From assembly GCF_023035675.1 (NCBI RefSeq), contig NZ_CP073138.1, forward strand, positions 1-29,738: a stretch of DNA of 29,738 nt, written 5' to 3'. Below the pieces are notes generated by a model. That model was not told the DNA's origin, made no database searches, and saw only the letters and a list, made by a program, of their open reading frames with translations. Each line of letters begins with the position of its first letter. The first letter of the stretch is position 1. Below, piece after piece: positions 22,690 through 29,738 of this stretch. Origin of the DNA: Borrelia hermsii DAH. GTDB lineage: Bacteria > Spirochaetota > Spirochaetia > Borreliales > Borreliaceae. The position numbers and the translations under genes were made by a program.

Positions 22690-23676
22690 ATGGAATGTAG
22701 ACTTATCAAATACGACTTCAAAATCGAATTTTATAATCCAAGTAAAACTAGCACTAAGAATATCACATCAGAAGAAAAGCCTAAAATTATAATTAAAACT
22801 GAAGATGGAATACACATTGACATATCAATATCTGATATGTACTCAAGTAACAATTATGTGTGTGCAAAGAAAAGCAAGCTAACCCTTTGGAACCTACCTA
22901 TAGACTTTACTGATAATGTAAATGAAGGAGATATTGTAAAAATATCTTATAAAAAGTTCGCAGACTCTAAAGATTATGACTTTATTATGGCAGGTTATTT
23001 GGGTGTTCCTATGAGTACTGATTATCCCAATGGAGATTTTAGTGTTGACCTTGAAATTCATTTGGCAACAAAAAGTAATTATTTCAATCGCAAGCTTAAA
23101 ATAAATCAATTCCAGGGAATGAGTGTAGAGAATGCAATTAAATCAGCTTTTCCTGGTAAATGCATTATCAATATGAGCTATGCTGAGAGAACAAAAATTA
23201 TAACAGAAAGTTTTTGTGCAAATACTCCTCTTGAGTTTCTTGAAAAGATAACTAAAAAGTATGTTCAAAGTGTTAGAACAGATATTGTACCTAAGGAGCA
23301 TACACAACTTATTAAAGAATCGGCTCTCGGGAACACTCATGTTGAGTGTAATTACATTTTTACTAACGCCACACCTGCAGAGCAAAATACAAATTATCTA
23401 CCTCTTGAAGATTTTGGTCTTGAGTTTATTCCTCAACAAGAGATTACTATTGGCAGTACTTTAAGTATAAGATTTATATATTGGAATGCCAAAGTTATGT
23501 ACACACACAAACTGAAAGTTGGTGACAGGGTAAAATTCATTGACTCGCTTGGAAAAGAAGTTAAGAGCAGTATTATAGAGTCTAATGCTATCTTAAGCAA
23601 TACTGGTGAATGCTCACTTATCCTTAAGCTTTATGATGACTCTAATTACTTAGAAATAAATGGGACAGCTAAATAA
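22690..23676 (+). CDS. DUF693 protein, probable baseplate hub
   Basis: A 328-residue protein of Borrelia family DUF693. After a beta-rich start comes KLTLWNLPIDFTDNVNEGDI and then DFIMAGYLGVPMST, the pattern of the first hub domain, where 'i-l-aGY' precedes a domain working on 'G-i'. The middle GMSVENAIKSAFPG with ITESFCANTPLEFLEKITKK is like the 'v--vl--la---g' part of gpD/gp27 hubs. The hub is the central ring under the tube, carrying the spike. It sits between DUF792 and the spike candidate and abuts the next gene with no gap. Confidence 0.75.
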   Translation: MECRLIKYDFKIEFYNPSKTSTKNITSEEKPKIIIKTEDGIHIDISISDMYSSNNYVCAKKSKLTLWNLPIDFTDNVNEGDIVKISYKKFADSKDYDFIMAGYLGVPMSTDYPNGDFSVDLEIHLATKSNYFNRKLKINQFQGMSVENAIKSAFPGKCIINMSYAERTKIITESFCANTPLEFLEKITKKYVQSVRTDIVPKEHTQLIKESALGNTHVECNYIFTNATPAEQNTNYLPLEDFGLEFIPQQEITIGSTLSIRFIYWNAKVMYTHKLKVGDRVKFIDSLGKEVKSSIIESNAILSNTGECSLILKLYDDSNYLEINGTAK

Positions 23677-24219
23677 ATGAACTTGAATTATGAAATATAC
23701 AGAATGAATAGCCAAATGAAAGGCTCCCCGTTAACACAAGAAGAAATAAAACTATGGACTTATAGAAACATTTTTATCTCTAAAATAGGAATAATCAAAT
23801 CTTTTAACGCCTCTACACAAGAAGGTGTTGTTTTGCTCTCTGGACACACAGACTTAGAAATTAAGACACGCAATATATCAAACATGCATTTTAATCTTAA
23901 AGAAAATGACGGGGTAATCTTACTTCAAAGTAGTATTAACCTTTTTAATGAGGATGATAATCATTATTTTGACAAAAACTATTTTTATATTCTAAGGCCA
24001 ATTAACATGCAAAATGCTACTATCAAAGTTAATGACTTTGCAATTGACATACAAAACCCCATAGACATTAAAGCTAACAATACAAGCTTAAGGGCAGTAT
24101 TAGAAGAAATTGTTTCTTGTCTACAAAATTTACGGGTCATTGGAAATGCTAGTGTTGAACCTAGCTTTTACAGCAATCTTGTAAAAATTACAACTAAAAT
24201 AAATATGTTACTAAAATAG
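23677..24219 (+). CDS. DUF777 protein, probable baseplate spike
   Basis: A 180-residue protein of Borrelia family DUF777, its ATG touching the preceding stop. Residues about 33-90 (SKIGIIKSFNASTQEGVVLL, then a NMHFNLKENDGVILLQSSIN strand pair) fit the OB fold of gpV/gp138-type spikes; later parts (TIKVNDFAIDIQNPIDIKAN) look like repeated beta, as in spike needles. It would pierce the outer membrane of the spirochete. Role inferred from pattern and position. Confidence 0.75.
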   Translation: MNLNYEIYRMNSQMKGSPLTQEEIKLWTYRNIFISKIGIIKSFNASTQEGVVLLSGHTDLEIKTRNISNMHFNLKENDGVILLQSSINLFNEDDNHYFDKNYFYILRPINMQNATIKVNDFAIDIQNPIDIKANNTSLRAVLEEIVSCLQNLRVIGNASVEPSFYSNLVKITTKINMLLK

Positions 24220-24289
24220 GTTTTTGCCAAAATAGTGCTATATTTACTACCGGTTAAAGGTTAAATTAGAATCATTAAAAGGTTAAAGA
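24220..24289 (+). promoter_or_regulatory. Gap in the tail operon with a possible internal promoter
   Basis: This is the longest break in the tail operon. TGCTATATT at 24236-24244 matches an extended -10 without a clear -35. GGTTAAAGGTTAAA (24252-24265) and AAAGGTTAAAG (24277-24287) repeat the same heptamer just before the TTG start of the next gene. Confidence 0.35.
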
Positions 24290-24622
24290 TTGGATTTACA
24301 GATTGACAATCAATTTAATTTGGTTTTTAAAAAAGACTTAGCATTAACTAGTGGAATAAATGAACAAAAGCAACGTTTATTTATATTTTTAAGAACTCCA
24401 AAGGGTAGTCTTAAGAATGCTCCTAATTGGGGATTTGATTATAATTTCTTTACAAGGTTTGCTAAGACAAGCTCTTTAACACAAATTAAAACTTACTTTT
24501 CAAGCATTATACAAGACCTCAAAATTGATGTTGTCAACATTGAAACAATTACTAAAAATAACACATTAAACATTATATTTGAATTTGCAAACGACACTTT
24601 AAATATGGAGATTAGAATATGA
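24290..24622 (+). CDS. Gp25/W-like baseplate wedge protein
   Basis: A 110-residue protein like the gp25/gpW and DUF2634 wedge group: DLQIDNQFNLVFKKDLALTS, GINEQKQRLFIFLRTPKGSL and KNAPNWGFDYNFF contain the family pattern 'v-g---v-Q-i---L-t--G-----p-yG-d'. The start is TTG 24290, preceded by AAAGGTTAAAG, a poor Shine-Dalgarno with only AAAGG. The stop overlaps the next start (ATGA). Gp25-like genes are nearly always followed by a J-like gene, as here. Confidence 0.75.
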   Translation: MDLQIDNQFNLVFKKDLALTSGINEQKQRLFIFLRTPKGSLKNAPNWGFDYNFFTRFAKTSSLTQIKTYFSSIIQDLKIDVVNIETITKNNTLNIIFEFANDTLNMEIRI

Positions 24623-25497
24623 GCATTCTTTTTGATCCTGATTTTGGTATTCTAAAACAGAATATCCAACAAATAGTTAATGCCAAACGAGCATACTTAC
24701 GAGATATGCATGGGATTGTCATTAATAATGACCCATCCTCCATTTATAATATTATTGCAACCTCACTTGCAACAATTGAAGAACAAATCATTGATGAACT
24801 TAATTCATTTTTCTCTAAAGTAAGTCCCGGTGGCGAATACTTTAAGGCAATCGAAGAGCACATAAGTGTTAAGAGTACTACCTTTGATGCGGTTCGTTCA
24901 TCATTGCTTAAACTTAAAGAAATAGAGTACGTCAATATTGATTCTAAAGCCGGAACAGCTGATATTTATCTTATATTAAATGACTCTTTACTAAATTCTA
25001 GTAAAACTGATATCACTGATTCTACATTTAAAGCCAAACTTTGGAAAGTGCTTTATTCAACTATGCCTGTAGGTACACTCTTTAATGGTAGTATCACAAT
25101 TGATGGCCTTAACACTCATAATCAACTCAAAAGCTATAAAATATCTTTAGGAAAGAAAAAATACGTATACCTTAAAGTAAAATATCAACTTGATCTTAAG
25201 AATCACATATATCTTAACATAGACATGCAAATAAGAGATATATACAAACGTATTGTAACTAATAACTATCCTGATATGGGCATCAGCTTTGAATATCAAG
25301 ATTTTATAGCTCCTGTTAATGAGATTAAGGGAATTAAGAGTATGAAAATATATGCTTGCATTAAAGACACAGATGACACTAAAATTGCAAGCATTACTGA
25401 TTCAGAATTTAAGGAAAATACTAATATTGAAGTTAAGCCTGAGGAAATACTTATCTTCAATCTTACTGACAGATTAATCATTGACATTACAACTTAA
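24619..25497 (+). CDS. Baseplate J-like protein
   Basis: A 292-residue baseplate wedge protein. The N-terminus has DPSSIYNIIATSLATIEEQI and IDELNSFFSKVSPGGEYFKA then IEEHISVKSTTFDAVRSSLL, which follow the J-type pattern 'p--l--i-a---a------l------G--Ld--a---Gi-R--a'. The rest is beta-rich with KVLYSTMPVGTLFNGSI ('--p-gt---G'). It starts in an ATGA overlap with the gp25-like gene. Confidence 0.82.
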   Translation: MSILFDPDFGILKQNIQQIVNAKRAYLRDMHGIVINNDPSSIYNIIATSLATIEEQIIDELNSFFSKVSPGGEYFKAIEEHISVKSTTFDAVRSSLLKLKEIEYVNIDSKAGTADIYLILNDSLLNSSKTDITDSTFKAKLWKVLYSTMPVGTLFNGSITIDGLNTHNQLKSYKISLGKKKYVYLKVKYQLDLKNHIYLNIDMQIRDIYKRIVTNNYPDMGISFEYQDFIAPVNEIKGIKSMKIYACIKDTDDTKIASITDSEFKENTNIEVKPEEILIFNLTDRLIIDITT

Positions 25498-25511
25498 AGG
25501 AGCTATTAAAA

Positions 25512-26114
25512 ATGCAAATACCCATCCATCTTCAAGATACTGGGGTTGAAAAGTTCATACAAAATGAATTAGAGTATGCAAATACAATGTACCTAGAACT
25601 AAAAAGTCTAAATTCTAATTTCACAAGCATTACTGCTACACGCCACTGCTCATCACGTTTTATTGCCATTTGGTTATCCAATCTATTTAGAATCTTTTAC
25701 TCTGAAAGCCAACCACTCGAATCACTTGTAGCAAACATTGATAGTGTACTTTTTGCTTTACGTCATATTGGCACTGATGAATCATTTATAAGACTTTTTA
25801 AGGCCTTCTTAAATGTCGATATTGAAGTTACTACCCCACAAGCTGGTGTAATTAACATAAAATTATTAAACAGGATAAAAACTAACTTTATTTCCTTTAT
25901 CTCTCCTAGCACCGTTAAAGGGCATAAACCAAAACGTATTCGATTACATCAAACAAAAAAAGGATTTAAAACGGCATATAAATTTTTAACATTCAATTTC
26001 CTTCCTAAAGGATATTCACACTCAATTTATGCATTTATAAAAAATCTCATTCCTATAGGACGTGTCTTAAAAATTACAAATAATGAAAACATAGAAATTA
26101 TTACTTTTAATTAA
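25512..26114 (+). CDS. DUF735 protein, gpI-like tail protein
   Basis: A 200-residue protein of Borrelia family DUF735, directly after the J-like gene, where P2-type phages carry gene I. It is helical first (GVEKFIQNELEYANTMYLEL), then IWLSNLFRIFYSESQPLESL and a beta-rich C-terminus (KAFLNVDIEVTTPQAGVINI). AAGGAGC before ATG 25512. It likely joins baseplate wedge to fibre; inferred from order. Confidence 0.75.
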   Translation: MQIPIHLQDTGVEKFIQNELEYANTMYLELKSLNSNFTSITATRHCSSRFIAIWLSNLFRIFYSESQPLESLVANIDSVLFALRHIGTDESFIRLFKAFLNVDIEVTTPQAGVINIKLLNRIKTNFISFISPSTVKGHKPKRIRLHQTKKGFKTAYKFLTFNFLPKGYSHSIYAFIKNLIPIGRVLKITNNENIEIITFN

Positions 26115-26125
26115 GGAGAACATTA

Positions 26126-26953
26126 ATGTCAAGTGAAGAGAAACTCTTAATTGATGAAGAAGAATTTATCCAAATCAACAACCTAAACAGAGTTGGTGAT
26201 ATTCAAAAAACTGATTTAATGCTACTTGATGATGGAAGTTCTAATTGCAATGCAATTACATATGAAAATTTTCTTAAAAAAACTAAAGACAAAATCTTCA
26301 AAAATGAAGGACTTGAGTATTTCAAAGAAGTCATTAAAGATACAATTGCTACTGAACTATTAGCAAATGAAAACTTTATAAATCAAGCTTATAATAAAGT
26401 GCTTGAAAAATTACTCAACAATGCCAATAACGGTGTTTATAATATTTCTGATAAAGTAAGAGACAGAATTATAGGAAATATATCATCAACTACATTAACT
26501 AAAAATGATAAGTTTGTAATTATGAATTATAGTACGCTACAAAAATCCCCAGTACCTGAATATTTAACAGGAATTCCTTCTGGGTTTACTACAACAAAAA
26601 GAAAAACTACAAGTTCATATATTTACCCATCTTATTTTAAGAATCAAGCTTACGTATTAGACATGACATCAGAATATTCAAATCAAGAAGTTGAACTCTT
26701 ATTTTATACATCTGATGATGATAACCCTATTTATTTAGACATTACTGTTGCTCTCACAATCAATGCGTCTGGTACTAAATATGCAAAAAAAGTAGCACTT
26801 AAATACACTGATAGCTCACAAAAGTCAACAGCATATTATTACGGTGCTAAAAATGCTTATGTAGATATTTTATGTCCAGTACTTAGAGGATGGTACATTC
26901 AAAAACGTGGATATATAAATGGTAATCGTGTTCCGGTTTTAGTAAAGTTATAA
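26126..26953 (+). CDS. DUF685 protein, tail-fibre candidate
   Basis: A 275-residue protein of Borrelia family DUF685, last gene of the tail block. The N-terminus (LIDEEEFIQINNLNRVGDIQ then KTDLMLLDDG) resembles the attachment part of many fibre proteins ('--l-----d-----lliv-dg'). The middle is helical and the C-terminus beta-rich (TSEYSNQEVELLFYTSDDDN, IYLDITVALTINASGTKYAK, VPVLVKL). Placement after the gpI-like gene suggests a fibre or receptor-binding role; if so the C-terminal part would decide host range. AAGGAG before ATG 26126. Confidence 0.75.
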   Translation: MSSEEKLLIDEEEFIQINNLNRVGDIQKTDLMLLDDGSSNCNAITYENFLKKTKDKIFKNEGLEYFKEVIKDTIATELLANENFINQAYNKVLEKLLNNANNGVYNISDKVRDRIIGNISSTTLTKNDKFVIMNYSTLQKSPVPEYLTGIPSGFTTTKRKTTSSYIYPSYFKNQAYVLDMTSEYSNQEVELLFYTSDDDNPIYLDITVALTINASGTKYAKKVALKYTDSSQKSTAYYYGAKNAYVDILCPVLRGWYIQKRGYINGNRVPVLVKL

Positions 26954-27023
26954 CTTTATATAGTTTTTGCTATTCTTTGCTATATAGTTGTAGCTTACCA
27001 ATTATAAACACGAGGTGATAAAG
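26954..27023 (+). promoter_or_regulatory. Likely promoter region of the bly operon
   Basis: The gap between the tail and lysis blocks holds TTTTTGCTAT (26964-26973) and TTTGCTATAT (26977-26986), the latter containing TGCTATAT, an extended -10-like string. No clear -35 is seen. GAGGTGAT (27012-27019) is a near-perfect Shine-Dalgarno for blyA. Confidence 0.4.
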
Positions 27024-27221
27024 TTGAATGAATTAAGTATTAATAACATATTAGATTTTTTACTTCAACTAATTAACATCAATGAAGTGAAGTTAATCAT
27101 TATTAGTATTTTTATATTAAGTTTGGGTTTGATTTTCAAACCAGTAATCAAAGATATGCTAAGTATCTTATTAAGTAAGATAAAAATACATGACAGAGAC
27201 AAAGAAAAGGAGGATTTATGA
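27024..27221 (+). CDS. blyA: BlyA family holin
   Basis: A 65-residue BlyA-type protein. One hydrophobic segment (VKLIIISIFILSLGLIF, about 22-38) is followed by an amphipathic helix and a highly charged end (HDRDKEKEDL), as in the class of short holins with one to two helices. B. burgdorferi BlyA can behave as a holin in Escherichia coli. TTG 27024 is chosen because GAGGTGAT lies about 5-6 bases upstream; GTG at 27015, in the same frame, overlaps that site. The stop overlaps the blyB start (ATGA). Confidence 0.85.
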   Translation: MNELSINNILDFLLQLININEVKLIIISIFILSLGLIFKPVIKDMLSILLSKIKIHDRDKEKEDL

Positions 27222-27538
27222 TACTTGATCGTAATTCTTTAGATACTGCTTTAAATGCAATCGTAACATTATTTGACACACTATCTAATTTTGAAGATGG
27301 GTCGTTTAATGAAAATGCTCATAAAACATTCATGCTACTAAACGACATTTACACAGAATATCAGATTATCTATACACAAAATATGGAAAGGTTAGAGAAT
27401 GCCTTAACTCCGCAAATAAGAGAAACACTTGAACCTATCCAAACTAAAATCAAAAAATTTATAGAAAAGGTTAATAGCAATCCAGATAATATGCAATTAC
27501 CATTAGAAATCTCATCAATTGAAAAGGAGGTCAAATGA
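27218..27538 (+). CDS. blyB: BlyB family holin-accessory protein
   Basis: A 106-residue BlyB protein: helical and acidic (SLDTALNAIVTLFDTLSNFE, LLNDIYTEYQIIYTQNMERL, EPIQTKIKKFIEKVNSN), without a signal peptide. BlyB is reported to stabilise BlyA. AAAGGAGG is 5-7 bases before ATG 27218, and ATGA overlaps link it to both neighbours. Confidence 0.85.
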   Translation: MILDRNSLDTALNAIVTLFDTLSNFEDGSFNENAHKTFMLLNDIYTEYQIIYTQNMERLENALTPQIRETLEPIQTKIKKFIEKVNSNPDNMQLPLEISSIEKEVK

Positions 27539-27870
27539 AATTAAGTACTGCTAAATTAAGTGTTGATATCCTAAACAAATTTACAGAAATTATAAAAAAT
27601 AACCACCAAGGTAAAAACACCGTAACCTACATTAATATTTTCACCAAAGTGGTTAATTATTTTTACTCACTATATGAGGCAAGTGTATATCAAATGGAAC
27701 AAAAGGAAGCTATCAAACTACTCTCTGAAATTGAAGAAATACTAAGGCTCAACATCGAGATAATAGAAACTGCTGGGGATTATGATGATTATTCAAAATA
27801 CATTTCTCAACTTAGAGCTAAACGTAATAAGCTCATGAGTACTTACATCAAAATGTTAAAGGAGGCCTAA
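27535..27870 (+). CDS. Third gene of the bly operon (OrfC-like)
   Basis: A 111-residue helical protein (TVTYINIFTKVVNYFYSLYE, EAIKLLSEIEEILRLNIEII, YISQLRAKRNKLMSTYIKML) in the third position of the four-gene bly operon. It resembles BlyB in size and style and may be a divergent relative. AAAAGGAGG precedes ATG 27535. No enzyme motif, so it is not an evident endolysin. Confidence 0.75.
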   Translation: MKLSTAKLSVDILNKFTEIIKNNHQGKNTVTYINIFTKVVNYFYSLYEASVYQMEQKEAIKLLSEIEEILRLNIEIIETAGDYDDYSKYISQLRAKRNKLMSTYIKMLKEA

Positions 27871-27871
27871 T

Positions 27872-28225
27872 TTGAAAAAACTAGTAAATTTAACTTTCTT
27901 AACGCTTATCTTCTCATGTACATCTATTGCTTCTCTAACGGAAGAACCAACATTTCCTAAAACCCAAACCCTCACAGAATTAAGTACTTATGAAGCTAAG
28001 CTAGCTGATTATGTTATGTACTTGCAAGTATTCTTAACACGTACAAAAAAGAAAGTTAATGACCCAAAGTATCCTAAGTTTACTTATTTTGATTCTTCTA
28101 CACTCAAGTCTGAACAGACAATCCAGGATTTAATGTTTAATATCAACATTTTCAAAGCATACATCAAGATAACTAAACCTATTGCTGAAGCGGTTTACAA
28201 AAAATATTCAAAATTACAAAATTAA
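27872..28225 (+). CDS. BBA14-family (OrfD-like) lipoprotein
   Basis: A 117-residue lipoprotein. MKKLVNLTFLTLIFSC is a signal peptide with lipobox LIFSC (Cys16), followed by a helical mature part (TLTELSTYEAKLADYVMYLQ, TIQDLMFNINIFKAYIKITK). It matches the BBA14/OrfD family that ends the bly operon in cp32. The start is TTG 27872 with AAAGGAGG before it (27858-27865). By position after holin genes it may act as a spanin-like outer-membrane partner, but that is a guess. Confidence 0.82.
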   Translation: MKKLVNLTFLTLIFSCTSIASLTEEPTFPKTQTLTELSTYEAKLADYVMYLQVFLTRTKKKVNDPKYPKFTYFDSSTLKSEQTIQDLMFNINIFKAYIKITKPIAEAVYKKYSKLQN

Positions 28226-28234
28226 TATTATTTA

Positions 28235-28256
28235 AAGCCCCTAATGGGGCTTATTT
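28235..28256. terminator. Terminator between converging bly and recT
   Basis: AAGCCCC (28235-28241) pairs perfectly with GGGGCTT (28246-28252) around TAAT, the most GC-rich stem in the window. It lies between the two stops (28225 plus, 28272 minus) and can serve both strands, although T-runs are short. Confidence 0.75.
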
Positions 28257-28271
28257 GCTTTAAATTATCAT

Positions 28272-29504
28272 CTATGTATCAAATAAATATCTTAATTCTT
28301 CTTCTCTTGACAAGAATCCAAATAATCTGAGTGGACTATCCTCATATTTAGGCTGCATAAGCGCTATAAATGCCTCAAATTGATCTAACTTCCTCATAAG
28401 ATGATTATTCTTAAATATATATTCTCTAATGAGTTCTATCCAATAGTTAACACTCCTTAAAGCTTTATTCATATTAAAATACTCTAAAAAGGAAGAATCA
28501 TCCCCCTTCTTTATAGCACTTAAATATGCATTTATCTGCGATATACTCTTAAATGGTTTATCAACCAAATGCTTATGCATACCACGTGCTGCTATAAGAA
28601 GACTTTTATAGCAACTAAACTTAATTGAATTAGCTTTATTATCTTTATTTACTCCTACTGTATTAGTATTATTAGATTTCACAACTCTATTCACATCTAC
28701 AGGTGGGGTTTCTACACCCTTAGATTGTTCCTGTGTTGTGTCTTGTCTAGTTCCTAAGGTATTTGCATCATTATCTTCCTCACTCTCAATTGATAGATTG
28801 GATGGTACATGCTTATTATCACTTTTGGTAACAGACTCATAATCAACAGGGCGCATCTCTTTAGTCACTATTTTTTCAGTTTCAGTATGCCCCATTTGTT
28901 GTACCTTATGAGCTTCATAAAGATCATCTGCATCTCCTAACTCTTCTCTTATATAGGGCATACTCTCAAGCCCCGCGCCTGGCAAAGTTCTGCATAGACA
29001 ACTAACTGCACATTTCCTTAACATAAATACTGGTTTCTCTCTCCAAATAGGTGAGTTTTTGTAATACTCATTAAATAAAACAGAAAAACTATAAATATTA
29101 CCATGCTCTGATTTGAAGTAAGCTGTACATTGCCAATCTTCTTGTACCATTTTATTGCCCTTAGAATCAATTTTAATTGTCTTAACCATCTCTTCTTTAA
29201 ATTCAAGGCTATATTTACTATACCCTGCCTCATATGCCCTTATAAGTAATGTTTGATATGCTACCACAACTGCATATCTCCCATTAAATGGGATTATGTA
29301 TGCTTCCTTCTTGAATGGATTTAGATTATTTACTTGTAGTAAAGTTAAGATTTCTCTCTCTGATTGAGTATCCATCCTTTTAAGTCCATGCATACTCTTA
29401 TATGCTTCCCATACCTCATAAATATTACTTGAATTCATTTTTTCTGTTATTGTATTAATCGTATTTGATACCTCAGGTTTTGTCATATTCTTTGTATTTG
29501 TCAT
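28272..29504 (-). CDS. recT: RecT/Bet-type single-strand annealing recombinase
   Basis: A 410-residue RecT-family protein. The core is at about 35-200: LTLLQVNNLNPFKKEAYIIP (the 'l-P---e-y-ip' motif), YAVVVAYQTLLIRAYEAGY, then WREKPVFMLRKCAVSCLCRT and LPGAGLESMPYIREE, close to the 'W--~P--ml-K-a---~R--fp' pattern of RecT. It anneals single strands made by an exonuclease; the YqaJ-type enzyme at 3474 is the likely partner. Residues about 205-300 are a Ser/Thr/Asn-rich linker, followed by a C-terminal helical domain of about 110 residues unlike plain RecT. ATG 29504 has AAAGGAG before it; the frame stays open 17 codons further up but those overlap the promoter. Confidence 0.9.
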   Translation of the reverse strand: MTNTKNMTKPEVSNTINTITEKMNSSNIYEVWEAYKSMHGLKRMDTQSEREILTLLQVNNLNPFKKEAYIIPFNGRYAVVVAYQTLLIRAYEAGYSKYSLEFKEEMVKTIKIDSKGNKMVQEDWQCTAYFKSEHGNIYSFSVLFNEYYKNSPIWREKPVFMLRKCAVSCLCRTLPGAGLESMPYIREELGDADDLYEAHKVQQMGHTETEKIVTKEMRPVDYESVTKSDNKHVPSNLSIESEEDNDANTLGTRQDTTQEQSKGVETPPVDVNRVVKSNNTNTVGVNKDNKANSIKFSCYKSLLIAARGMHKHLVDKPFKSISQINAYLSAIKKGDDSSFLEYFNMNKALRSVNYWIELIREYIFKNNHLMRKLDQFEAFIALMQPKYEDSPLRLFGFLSREEELRYLFDT

Positions 29505-29508
29505 GATT

Positions 29509-29532
29509 AACTCCTTTTTTATATTTGTGATT
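29509..29532 (-). repeat. Shared leader box, copy 2 (recT)
   Basis: Read on the minus strand, these 24 bases (starting AATCACAAATATAAAA) are identical to 29709-29732 on the plus strand in front of rep, and close to 3446-3470 in front of the exonuclease. Confidence 0.9.
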
Positions 29533-29543
29533 CTATAAATAGA

Positions 29544-29572
29544 ATAATATAACAAAAACTATCTTTTAACAA
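29544..29572 (-). promoter_or_regulatory. Promoter of recT
   Basis: On the minus strand TTGTTA (29572-29567), 17 bases, TATTAT (29549-29544), with an overlapping extended -10 TGTTATATT. An inverted repeat ATCTT-GTTAA-AAGAT straddles the -35, as the 30-bp palindrome does at the exonuclease promoter. Confidence 0.65.
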
Positions 29573-29593
29573 GATTTTTTAAATATTTGTTTT

Positions 29594-29602
29594 TGCTATA
29601 AT
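29594..29602 (+). promoter_or_regulatory. Extended -10, candidate rep promoter
   Basis: TGCTATAAT is a perfect extended -10 on the plus strand. No good -35 lies 17 bases before it, which such promoters do not need. It would give a rep leader of about 130 bases running through the TTACTA repeats. Confidence 0.5.
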
Positions 29603-29650
29603 ATTTTTAATATTATTATTTTTGCTAAGTCTAAAAATAAAAATTATTTT

Positions 29651-29705
29651 TTACTAAGTTGCGATTTACTTATTACTAATAATTGAGTTACTATTACTAG
29701 TAATA
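29651..29705. repeat. TTACTA iteron-like cluster before rep
   Basis: Four copies of TTACTA start at 29651, 29673, 29688 and 29694. Two perfect inverted repeats overlie them: TTATTA-C-TAATAA (29670-29682) and TATTACTAGTAATA (29692-29705). Short repeats just before a rep gene suit initiator binding or self-repression; origin or operator is inferred. Confidence 0.55.
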
Positions 29706-29708
29706 AAT

Positions 29709-29732
29709 AATCACAAATATAAAAAAGGAGTT
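29709..29732 (+). repeat. Shared leader box, copy 3 (rep)
   Basis: Contains the Shine-Dalgarno AAAGGAG for the rep gene that starts at base 1 across the circle junction. It is identical over 24 bases to the recT copy. Confidence 0.9.
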
Positions 29733-29738
29733 TAAACA

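Noticed and set aside
27015..27023. GTG 27015 as the blyA start
   Set aside because: It lies within the GAGGTGAT ribosome-binding site; TTG 27024 has the right spacing.
29505..29555. 17-codon N-terminal extension of recT
   Set aside because: It covers the promoter and the ribosome-binding site of ATG 29504.
1..29738. CRISPR arrays, tRNA or rRNA genes, insertion sequences
   Set aside because: No regularly spaced repeats, no cloverleaf or ribosomal RNA signatures and no transposase were seen on reading both strands.

Overview
The window reads as one complete circular cp32-type prophage plasmid of a Borrelia (Borreliella) spirochete, cut open at the first base of its replication gene. Base 1 is an ATG, and the ribosome-binding site for that ATG (AAAGGAG) is the last thing on the right end. 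The DNA is very AT-rich. The partition locus has the Borrelia order PF57/62 - PF50 - PF32 (ParA) - PF49. Bdr, Mlp, BlyA/BlyB and a BBA14-like lipoprotein are all present, and most late genes match Borrelia-only families of unknown function (DUF228, 603, 685, 693, 735, 759, 764, 777, 787, 792, 1322, 1357, 1463, 1473, 1506). No erp or rev gene is visible, while SSB, RecT, a YqaJ-type exonuclease, a D12-class adenine methylase and a tyrosine recombinase are. This leans towards a relapsing-fever-group or divergent cp32, but I cannot settle the species.

Layout. 1-3077: replication and partition operon, closed by a strong terminator. 3474-7105: early/recombination operon (exonuclease, small membrane protein, SSB, unknown protein, DUF261 protein, adenine methylase), closed by a terminator. 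7391-9085: two minus-strand genes, a minimal tyrosine recombinase and the surface lipoprotein Mlp, separated by about 500 bases without a convincing gene. 9249-11178: terminase small and large subunits from a recognisable promoter. 11218-11760: Bdr, followed by its own terminator and a new promoter. 11912-16700: head genes (portal, putative scaffold, three DUF228 proteins, putative major capsid). 16727-18484: connector and neck genes. 18444-26953: contractile tail and baseplate (sheath, tube, chaperone-like pair, tape measure, hub, spike, gp25/W-, J- and I-like proteins, fibre candidate). 27024-28225: four-gene BlyA/BlyB lysis-lipoprotein operon ending in a hairpin shared with the converging minus-strand recT (29504-28272). 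29505-29738: divergent control region between recT and rep with iteron-like repeats.

The genes fit a myovirus-like temperate phage that lives as a circular plasmid. The most interesting structure is a Red-type recombination set (exonuclease, RecT annealase, SSB). Its two main genes lie on opposite sides of the rep/par block but carry nearly the same promoter and leader. Part of that leader is also found in front of rep, which suggests common control of recombination and replication. Other points of interest are a 30-bp perfect palindrome at the exonuclease promoter, a DUF261 protein with a papain-like Q/C/H/D residue layout in a phage with no other visible endolysin, tripled DUF228 head genes with a patch of near-identical DNA, and a GC-skew switch inside the rep gene.
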